Shown piece after piece: positions 1 to 4,994 of a stretch of DNA of 13,263 nucleotides. Source of the stretch: Lachnoclostridium sp. UBA1781. GTDB lineage: Bacteria > Bacillota > Clostridia > Lachnospirales > Lachnospiraceae. The notes under the pieces were generated by a model that saw nothing but the letters and a program-made list of their open reading frames with translations, did no database searches and was not told where the DNA came from. How positions within the stretch are numbered: position 1 is the stretch's first letter; each line of letters opens with the position of its first letter. A program made the translations under genes and the position numbers. Location: NCBI GenBank assembly GCA_002315495.1, contig DCGJ01000144.1, positions 1 to 13,263 on the forward strand, written 5' to 3'.

Positions 1-780
1 GATGTGGCAACGGCACTGCGAACCATCGTTGTATTGGTGTTTTCCTGGGTCATGGTATTGATTGTCGGCTCGGCACCGACGATTACCGAGATTAGCGGGA
101 AATCCCTTCTTTTTTTGGTGTTGTCCGGACTTGCGACAGGCGCGTCCTGGATCTGCTACTTTAAGGCGCTTTCCATCGGCGATGTGAATAAGGTTGTGCC
201 GATTGACAAGGGAAGCACGGTACTTACGGTACTTTTTGCAATTGTACTGTTCCACGAAACCAATCATCTGGCAGTAAAGCTGATTGGAACCACGCTACTT
301 GCAATCGGTGTCTTTCTTATGATTGAGAAGAAGGCGGAGGCGACGAAGGAAACCCGTTCCGCGTGGTTTCCATACGCAATCGGATCAGCTTTGTTCGCAG
401 CTCTTACCTCCATTCTTGCGAAGGTCGGAATCTCCGGCGTGGAATCGAATCTTGGCACCGCGATTCGAACAATTGTTGTGCTCGTGATGGCGTGGGTGAT
501 TGTGTTCATGAAGGGGAAGCAGACACAACTTAAAACGATAGATAAAAAGGAGCTGAAGTTCATTTCCCTGTCCGGTCTTACCACAGGAGGCTCCTGGCTT
601 TGCTACTATTACGCCATCCAAAAGGGCGTTGTCAGCGTCGTGGTCCCAATCGACAAGCTGAGCATCGTGGTATCCATCGTATTTTCCTATTTTGTATTCA
701 AGGAAAAGCTGAGCAGGCGGGCATTTGCAGGGTTACTTCTTATGATATGCGGTACACTTGCGATGGCCATCTGGGCATAA
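1..780 (+). CDS. EamA/DMT-family membrane transporter, 5' end outside window
   Basis: The reading frame is open from base 1 (Asp-Val-Ala-Thr...), so the real start lies upstream; the GTG at base 4 is only an internal Val codon. The 259 visible residues show the internal duplication of drug/metabolite transporters. 'ALRTIVVLVFSWVMVL' near the start matches 'AIRTIVVLVMAWVIVF' in the second half, and 'GLATGASWICYFKAL..VVPIDK' matches 'GLTTGGSWLCYYYAI..VVPIDK'. Alignment of the two halves suggests that about 30 N-terminal residues (the first helix) are missing. The remainder predicts about nine membrane helices, as expected for a 10-TM EamA protein of about 290 residues in the cytoplasmic membrane. 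The substrate cannot be read from sequence; known family members export amino acids, metabolites or drugs. It is separated from the next gene by 108 bases containing that gene's own promoter, so it is probably functionally unrelated. Confidence 0.9.
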   Translation, partial: DVATALRTIVVLVFSWVMVLIVGSAPTITEISGKSLLFLVLSGLATGASWICYFKALSIGDVNKVVPIDKGSTVLTVLFAIVLFHETNHLAVKLIGTTLLAIGVFLMIEKKAEATKETRSAWFPYAIGSALFAALTSILAKVGISGVESNLGTAIRTIVVLVMAWVIVFMKGKQTQLKTIDKKELKFISLSGLTTGGSWLCYYYAIQKGVVSVVVPIDKLSIVVSIVFSYFVFKEKLSRRAFAGLLLMICGTLAMAIWA

Positions 781-839
781 AAAGTGCAGAACATAGATGC
801 ATTATAAGCAAAAACAATTAAAATGATGATATATCGACC

Positions 840-867
840 TTGAAAACAGTTATAATAATGGTATAAT
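840..867 (+). promoter_or_regulatory. sigma-A promoter of the HTH/HipA-like operon
   Basis: A -35 box TTGAAA (840-845) and a perfect -10 box TATAAT (862-867) are separated by 16 bases. A second TATAAT lies exactly 11 bases upstream (851-856), inside the spacer. The ATG at 889 is only 22 bases past the -10 box, so transcription should begin almost at the ribosome site AAAGGAGG (873-880) and the leader would be only about 15 bases. An operator for the HTH protein would be expected here, but I see no clear inverted repeat. Confidence 0.75.
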
Positions 868-888
868 GACACAAAGGAGGGATGAACA

Positions 889-1437
889 ATGCAGGAAACT
901 CAATTTGCTGTACCTGAATTTGTGACAGCGGACGATATTAGGAGGGTTCGTAAAAAACTGGGGCTCACACAAAAGAGATTCGCAGAACTCACGGGGTGCT
1001 CGAAGCCTACCATTGAGCGTTGGGAGGCCGGGGACGGAAGGGTGACCGGACCGATTGTCTTGTTACTCCAAATGTTGGAAAACAATCCGTCTTATGCGAA
1101 AGAGTTGGATATTCCGGAAAAAACGACTCCAATCCGTCTTTTTTACATGCATAACCAGAGAATTTGCACCTTAATTGATGTTGATGAAAGTCTTCGTTCC
1201 GTTCGTATCATTAATTATACGAAGCAGTTAATGTTTCGTGCATTCGGTGCAAATGAGGAACCGAGCTTTGAGGAATATGAAGCATTTTTAGAGAGTCGAT
1301 GCTTTCCACGGACCCGCGATAAGCTAAAGTGGGTGCTTGAGGACATGGAGCTTCCGTGCTACGATCCGTTTTTAATCGTTGAGAAGACGAATGGAAGAAT
1401 GGCAGAGGATGATTTTTGGGTGAAGATTGAGAGGTGA
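889..1437 (+). CDS. HTH (MqsA/XRE-like) protein, putative antitoxin or repressor of a HipA-like kinase
   Basis: A 182-aa cytoplasmic protein with a strong ribosome site (AAAGGAGG, 8 bases before ATG). Residues 15-62 form a helix-turn-helix ('IRRVRKKLGLTQKRFAEL', 'CSKPTIERWEAG', 'VTGPIVLLLQML') most like the C-terminal DNA-binding domain of MqsA-type antitoxins. Residues 80-182 are a separate domain ('IRLFYMHNQRICTLIDVD', 'FLESRCFPRTRDKL', 'YDPFLIVEKTNGRMAEDDFW') with no HTH character. Its stop overlaps the start region of the HipA-like kinase at 1443, implying translational coupling and partnership. In hipBA systems the HTH protein represses the operon and neutralises the kinase. In HipBST systems a separate small protein (HipS) supplies the N-terminal subdomain missing from the short kinase HipT, and the C-terminal domain here could play that role (inference). 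It could alternatively be an ordinary regulator. Confidence 0.8.
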   Translation: MQETQFAVPEFVTADDIRRVRKKLGLTQKRFAELTGCSKPTIERWEAGDGRVTGPIVLLLQMLENNPSYAKELDIPEKTTPIRLFYMHNQRICTLIDVDESLRSVRIINYTKQLMFRAFGANEEPSFEEYEAFLESRCFPRTRDKLKWVLEDMELPCYDPFLIVEKTNGRMAEDDFWVKIER

Positions 1438-1442
1438 GTTTG

Positions 1443-2273
1443 ATGGTTGAGCTTTTTGAACCTCAGCTACAGGGCAACCAAAGACACTCTTCTAAGGGAA
1501 ATCAGCTGAAGTGGGAGCATAACGGAAGATGGTATAAGGCGGATTACACCGGCTATGAAGGCCTGGCAGAATATCTGATATCCGAACTGTTAGCCTTAAG
1601 TAATCTGGCGACAGAGGAGTATGTTCGATATGCGCCGGAGCAGATGATTTATGGGGATCGCGTTTTTTGTGGGGCTTCCAGTCCGAATTTTCTTCGCGCG
1701 GGGTGGCAGATTATTACGCTGGAGCGGTTGGTACAGACATGTCTGAATCAAAGTTTGAGCAAGCTGGTTTGGGCAATCCATGATGAGAAGAAACGACTGG
1801 AGTATTTGGTCGCCCAGGTAGAGCGACTGACCGGTATCAAAAACTTCGGAGTGTATATGAATAAGGTGCTGACGATTGATGCACTTTTTCTTAATGAAGA
1901 TCGACACATGCATAACCTGGCCGTTCTTATGGATGGAAATGGAGCATTTGCCTTGTGCCCTTTGTTTGACCATGGAGCCGGACTGTTGGCTGACACCACG
2001 CTGGATTATCCTGAGGGCAAGGATGTGTATGAGCTCATGAAAAAGGTAAAGGGGAAGACGTTTTGCACGAGTTTGGACACACAGGTAGATGCTTCGGAGG
2101 AACTCTACGGAAGGAATCTGCGGTTTCGATTTACAAAAAAAGATGTTGAACGCCTTTTGGGACTTGACGGAACAAAGAGTCCGGCGTGCATTTATCCTCC
2201 GTCGATTCGTGAGCGGGTTGCGGACATCATCTTCTCGCAGATGCGAAAATATGCATATTTGTTTGAATCTTAG
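1443..2273 (+). CDS. HipA-like atypical Ser/Thr kinase, short (HipT-sized)
   Basis: I chose ATG 1443 (276 aa) because AGAGGTGA (1430-1437) lies at ideal distance before it; an in-frame GTG at 1434, overlapping the upstream stop, is possible but has no such spacing. HipA-fold kinase marks are visible: K32 in 'WYKADYTGYEGLAEYL' with E43 as the ATP-lysine/helix-C pair, the catalytic loop 'LNEDRHMHNLAVL' (D153, N158), and the metal-binding 'CPLFDHGAGLL' (D176). E. coli HipA is about 440 aa; this protein lacks the N-terminal subdomain and is nearer the size of HipT. The SS-containing segment near residues 11-19 (GNQRHSSKG) precedes the first strand and could be an ATP-loop or autophosphorylation site. 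HipA and HipT phosphorylate aminoacyl-tRNA synthetases and cause growth arrest; the target here is unknown. No terminator is evident after it. Confidence 0.8.
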   Translation: MVELFEPQLQGNQRHSSKGNQLKWEHNGRWYKADYTGYEGLAEYLISELLALSNLATEEYVRYAPEQMIYGDRVFCGASSPNFLRAGWQIITLERLVQTCLNQSLSKLVWAIHDEKKRLEYLVAQVERLTGIKNFGVYMNKVLTIDALFLNEDRHMHNLAVLMDGNGAFALCPLFDHGAGLLADTTLDYPEGKDVYELMKKVKGKTFCTSLDTQVDASEELYGRNLRFRFTKKDVERLLGLDGTKSPACIYPPSIRERVADIIFSQMRKYAYLFES

Positions 2274-2287
2274 AAGCAACCGATGAA

Positions 2288-2341
2288 TTATAGTTAAGTT
2301 AAGGTTTCGCGATTTTTCCTTTAAGGTTCGGGTGATATTCT
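2288..2341 (+). promoter_or_regulatory. promoter with 11-bp-phased TTAAGG repeats, upstream of the 123-aa gene
   Basis: Four consecutive 11-base units start at 2288, 2299, 2310 and 2321: TTATAGTTAAG, TTAAGGTTTCG, CGATTTTTCCT, TTAAGGTTCGG. Units 2 and 4 share TTAAGGTT exactly, 22 bases apart; unit 3 is degenerate. The last heptamer TTAAGGT (2321-2327) is followed by 8 bases and then a -10-like TATTCT (2336-2341). No -35 box is visible, so an activator bound to the repeats is likely. The same layout recurs at 3791-3844. The repeats are seen directly; the activator is inferred. Confidence 0.6.
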
Positions 2342-2399
2342 CAAGTCATCAAAGGGAGACAGGAAGTCCCCGAACACGAGATTAAAGGAGATTAAAACG

Positions 2400-2771
2400 A
2401 TGACAAACATGACTTATTATTTCAGAGAAGAAGCAGACAATTCCAAGGTAAAGGCTTTAGGCGACATGATGAAGCGCCTGATTGGCTGTCCGAAGGGGGC
2501 AGATGCAGAATTTGGCGCAACGTTCCGTCTTTCCGACGGAATGCACCTTGGCGAGTATGATAACAACGGGATTGAGGACGACACAGCACTCCTTGAGGGA
2601 CCGTTTCGAGACGTGTGTAAGGCATTTGCAAATGCGGTGACTTACCTGGAGCGTAACCCGGACAGCAAGATTTTCTTCGAGCTTCCGGAAGAGCATGAGG
2701 TGAAGAGCCTCACGATGAACCACACAATTTCCAACATCTTTTCCTATCATGTATGTAACGTTGTTGCATAA
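2400..2771 (+). CDS. hypothetical 123-aa protein
   Basis: ATG 2400 follows AAAGGAG at 2384-2390, a good ribosome site, and the frame ends at a TAA that forms the first three bases of a strong hairpin. The protein is soluble, with no signal peptide or membrane helix. An N-terminal charged helix (residues 8-28) is followed by what look like strands ('AEFGATFRLSDGMHLGEY', 'KIFFELPEEHEVKSL') and a helix 'GPFRDVCKAFANAVTYLERN' (67-86). I do not recognise the family. It stands as its own transcription unit between the phased-repeat promoter and the palindromic terminator. Sharing that promoter type with the coiled-coil gene at 3897 suggests they are expressed under the same conditions. Coding is well supported by start, stop, ribosome site and flanking signals, but no function can be assigned. 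Confidence 0.75.
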   Translation: MTNMTYYFREEADNSKVKALGDMMKRLIGCPKGADAEFGATFRLSDGMHLGEYDNNGIEDDTALLEGPFRDVCKAFANAVTYLERNPDSKIFFELPEEHEVKSLTMNHTISNIFSYHVCNVVA

Positions 2772-2808
2772 CAAAACGAGGTCGCGATATCGCGACCTCG
2801 TTTTGTTA
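2769..2808 (+). terminator. perfect 40-bp palindrome, probable intrinsic terminator
   Basis: The two 20-base arms (2769-2788 and 2789-2808) are exact reverse complements around the central GATATC, beginning TAACAAAACGAGG and ending CCTCGTTTTGTTA. In RNA this folds into a GC-rich hairpin (CGAGGTCGCG against CGCGACCTCG) with UUUUGUUA on its 3' side. The first TAA is the stop codon of the upstream gene. It is symmetrical and could terminate on both strands. Confidence 0.85.
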
Positions 2809-2837
2809 CGTCGAATAAATAACGGATTGTCTTTATC

Positions 2838-2866
2838 TTGTCATTCATAGGAAGGTATTATATTAT
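2838..2866 (+). promoter_or_regulatory. sigma-A promoter of the 7TM protein gene
   Basis: A -35 box TTGTCA (2838-2843) and a -10 box TATTAT (2861-2866) are separated by 17 bases, immediately downstream of the palindromic terminator. The leader would be about 55 bases to the ATG at 2928. The TTAAGG-type phased repeats of the neighbouring promoters are absent, so this gene is probably controlled differently. Confidence 0.55.
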
Positions 2867-2927
2867 TAAATGCGGGGATTGCGGCTTTGTGCACTCCCAT
2901 TTTATGAAGTAACACATGGAGGAAACT

Positions 2928-3794
2928 ATGATTCGAGGACTTAAAAAATGTTTCGGAGGAATTCAGATGACCTGGCTTAGGGTGATCATTTTCTCTGTTT
3001 TTACGGCGGCGATGACCGCATTTTTCATGCTTTGCCCGGCGACCAAAAACGGGCCGTTAAAGGAAATGGGCGTAGGGTATGAATTCTGGTTCATCTTTGC
3101 TATTTTTGTAGTCAGTAACTGCAAGAAGACGACGGAAGCGGGGCTCAAGTGCTTCGTGTTCTTCTTGATCAGCCAGCCGCTCATTTACCTGTTCCAGCAG
3201 CCATTCGCGGAGGTCAACCTGATTAAAGCCTATTACGGACGCTGGTTCATCCAGACTTTGTTCACTCTTCCGGGAGGAATGATTGCCTTCCAGATTAAGA
3301 GAAAAGAGTGGTGGAGCGGGGTTATCCTTGCGGTAGCGGGAATCTTCATGGGTGGTCTCGGAAGCTGGGGGATGGTAAGTTCGCTTTTTAAGGGCGATAT
3401 TCCATATGCACTCTATAGCGCATTTTTCGTGATTGTAACCATTCTTTTCGCATTCGTATTCTGCGAGGACAAGCCAAAGCGCGCGGTTTATCTCGTACTT
3501 GTAATCGTTGCCATCATTGGCTTTGGCATCTACGGATTTGTGGAGAAGAACGGGTCCGGCACAACGACGTATCAGATTCAGGGAGAAGGTCCTTGGGAGA
3601 ACCACGGCGGCGGCTCTACGAATATGAATATTACGTACGAAGGCGAGGGAAGCATTTCGGTAACCTACAGTCGGAACTCGGAGGGTAACATCATCCTTAT
3701 GAATGAGGCCGGTGAGATGATTCAGATTAAGATAACGGTTGTAAATGGAGAGGTCACCATTGAGCAGTCCGCTTACAAAGAAGACACAAATTAA
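2928..3794 (+). CDS. hypothetical 7TM membrane protein with C-terminal extracytoplasmic tail
   Basis: I chose ATG 2928 (288 aa) because GGAGG (2918-2922) sits 5 bases before it; the in-frame ATG at 2916 overlaps that ribosome site and has none of its own. Seven hydrophobic segments lie at about residues 14-35, 49-64, 72-91, 105-123, 129-153, 158-179 and 185-205. An 83-residue hydrophilic tail follows, rich in Gly, Ser, Thr and Asn with alternating strand-like patterns ('MNITYEGEGSISVTYSR', 'IQIKITVVNGEVTIEQ'). Basic residues before helix 1 (MIRGLKKC) place the N-terminus inside, so an odd helix number puts the tail outside (inference). The tail resembles small beta-rich domains of clostridial surface proteins, but I do not recognise the family. 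It lies between the 123-aa gene and the coiled-coil gene, with no terminator seen after it, so readthrough into 3897 is possible. Confidence 0.7.
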   Translation: MIRGLKKCFGGIQMTWLRVIIFSVFTAAMTAFFMLCPATKNGPLKEMGVGYEFWFIFAIFVVSNCKKTTEAGLKCFVFFLISQPLIYLFQQPFAEVNLIKAYYGRWFIQTLFTLPGGMIAFQIKRKEWWSGVILAVAGIFMGGLGSWGMVSSLFKGDIPYALYSAFFVIVTILFAFVFCEDKPKRAVYLVLVIVAIIGFGIYGFVEKNGSGTTTYQIQGEGPWENHGGGSTNMNITYEGEGSISVTYSRNSEGNIILMNEAGEMIQIKITVVNGEVTIEQSAYKEDTN

Positions 3795-3844
3795 GTTTTA
3801 CTTAATGTTTTGGGGATGGTATGTTAAGGTTTCGGGGATATGAT
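3791..3844 (+). promoter_or_regulatory. promoter with 11-bp-phased TTAAGG repeats, upstream of the coiled-coil gene
   Basis: Four 11-base units begin at 3791, 3802, 3813 and 3824. The first two read TTAAGTTTTAC and TTAATGTTTTG, the third GGGATGGTATG is degenerate, and the fourth is TTAAGGTTTCG. Units 2 and 4 extend to TTAATGTTTTGGGGAT and TTAAGGTTTCGGGGAT (14 of 16 bases equal, 22 bases apart). The last heptamer ends 8 bases before a -10 box TATGAT (3839-3844). Bases 3824-3850 match 2321-2347 at 21 of 27 positions without gaps. The first unit overlaps the stop codon of the upstream gene. The geometry resembles targets of SARP/OmpR-type or LytTR regulators. Confidence 0.65.
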
Positions 3845-3896
3845 GAAGTCGAAACAGAGGAAAGATGTTTTAAACTTGGAGAGGGAGGCATAAGCA

Positions 3897-4892
3897 ATGC
3901 CAAAGTATAAGAAGCCGATGGAGGCGCTTGAGTATCTGATCAATGCGCCCAATCTGTTAAAAACAAAATTGGAACGTTCGACTCCTAAGAAGCCGGAGAA
4001 TGAAAATGCGGCTGAGCAGGTAGGGGAGAAAAGCACCAACGCAAAGGAGCTGGAGGGAAAACTTCTCTCCATCGCGTGGACCATTTCCGATAGTCTGGAT
4101 CGTTTGAAAAGAGGTCTTGGAGGCCGCGTACTTCCATGTGGCATGACGGCGGAGGAGGTTGCCCAGTGGGCAGAGGTTATCGGCATGTCGCAGGAGGCGC
4201 TTGATGCGAATAACGCGATTCGCCGTGCGTCGGAAGAACTCAAGGATGCGATGGATGATATGAGCGATGCCTTGGACAATCTGTCGCAGGTGGTGTTGAG
4301 CGAAAAGAAGAAGGAAGAAGAAAAAGAACTGACGCCGGAAGAGATTCATGCACTTCCCGAAGCCGAGATGAAGGCCTACGTTCGAAAGAAAAAGGAAAAG
4401 GATATCCGACAGGAGGCTGCGGAAAAACTGAAAAAGGTCATTGACCGAATGGCAGAAACCAATAAGGGTATGACGAAGCAGTCAAAGCAGTTCAGCGAAC
4501 TTCGCAAATCCTCCGAGGCACTTTATCGCGAGATCATCCATAACGGAATCGGAGAGCATAACGCGAAAAAGGTCGTTCAACTGGTCATGGGTGTTACCAA
4601 GGCCAAAGATGAATACGACGATCATTGTAAGCGACACAGACGGGATGACGCGATTCGAAAAGAGCGTGCCAACTGTGCCTTCGAACTGGCGAAGGTCGTA
4701 CTTCCGGTAAACGCACTTCCTGAGATTCTTTCCGCATGGGAAGAATTGCGAAAGAAGGCGCAGGAAGCAGAGAAAGCGAAGCTTCAGCAAAAGCAGGAAC
4801 ATGCTTCCGGTGGCCGTAAGAAGACGGCGGAACTTGAGGAAGTGGACAAGGCATTTCCGAAACATGCAGACAATGCCTTACTTCCAAAATAA
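3897..4892 (+). CDS. hypothetical charged coiled-coil protein, 331 aa
   Basis: ATG 3897 follows a GGGAGG site (about 3883-3888). The protein is soluble, highly charged and almost wholly helical. It has a basic N-terminus, a low-complexity linker (residues 28-50, Pro/Lys/Glu/Asn), a helical block 51-133 with 'WTISDSLDRLKRGLGGRVLPCGMTAEEVAQWAEVIGMS' broken into helices, a Lys/Glu-rich stretch 'LSEKKKEEEKELTPEEI' (134-150), and long coiled-coil segments at about 156-215 and 276-301. The C-terminus (302-331) looks disordered. There is no signal peptide, membrane helix or catalytic motif I recognise. It is followed after 102 bases, including a terminator hairpin, by the large kinase-like protein at 4995. 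Both are helical and Lys/Glu-rich, so they may be partners, for example scaffold and enzyme (inference). Its promoter carries the phased repeats also found before the 123-aa gene. Confidence 0.7.
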   Translation: MPKYKKPMEALEYLINAPNLLKTKLERSTPKKPENENAAEQVGEKSTNAKELEGKLLSIAWTISDSLDRLKRGLGGRVLPCGMTAEEVAQWAEVIGMSQEALDANNAIRRASEELKDAMDDMSDALDNLSQVVLSEKKKEEEKELTPEEIHALPEAEMKAYVRKKKEKDIRQEAAEKLKKVIDRMAETNKGMTKQSKQFSELRKSSEALYREIIHNGIGEHNAKKVVQLVMGVTKAKDEYDDHCKRHRRDDAIRKERANCAFELAKVVLPVNALPEILSAWEELRKKAQEAEKAKLQQKQEHASGGRKKTAELEEVDKAFPKHADNALLPK

Positions 4893-4936
4893 CAGTAGAA
4901 ATCTATCAAACTTTGTTTGTTATTAATCTCCGAAAG

Positions 4937-4965
4937 CGGGCCTTTGGTTGCCAAAGGCCTGTTTT
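4937..4965 (+). terminator. intrinsic terminator between the coiled-coil and kinase-like genes
   Basis: GGCCTTTGG (4939-4947) pairs perfectly with CCAAAGGCC (4951-4959) around a TTG loop. The stem is extended by a G-T and a C-G pair (4937-4961) and followed by TTTT (4962-4965). Only 29 bases separate its end from the next ATG (4995), leaving no room for a promoter in between. It probably reduces rather than abolishes expression of the downstream gene. Confidence 0.8.
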
Positions 4966-4994
4966 CAACGTAGACATGATAGGAGGAGAAGATT

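Noticed and set aside
840..888. HTH-protein operator as an inverted repeat in the promoter
   Set aside because: Only an 11-bp TATAAT direct repeat is visible; it is AT-rich enough to be chance and shows no dyad.
1434..1442. GTG at 1434 as start of the HipA-like kinase
   Set aside because: The AGAGGTGA ribosome site overlaps this codon but is well spaced for ATG 1443, which I prefer; GTG is not excluded.
1596..2279. Long minus-strand ORF (227 codons) opposite the HipA-like gene
   Set aside because: It is the antisense shadow of a gene with clear kinase motifs; the product is Arg/Ile/Cys-rich without recognisable domains and lacks a ribosome site.
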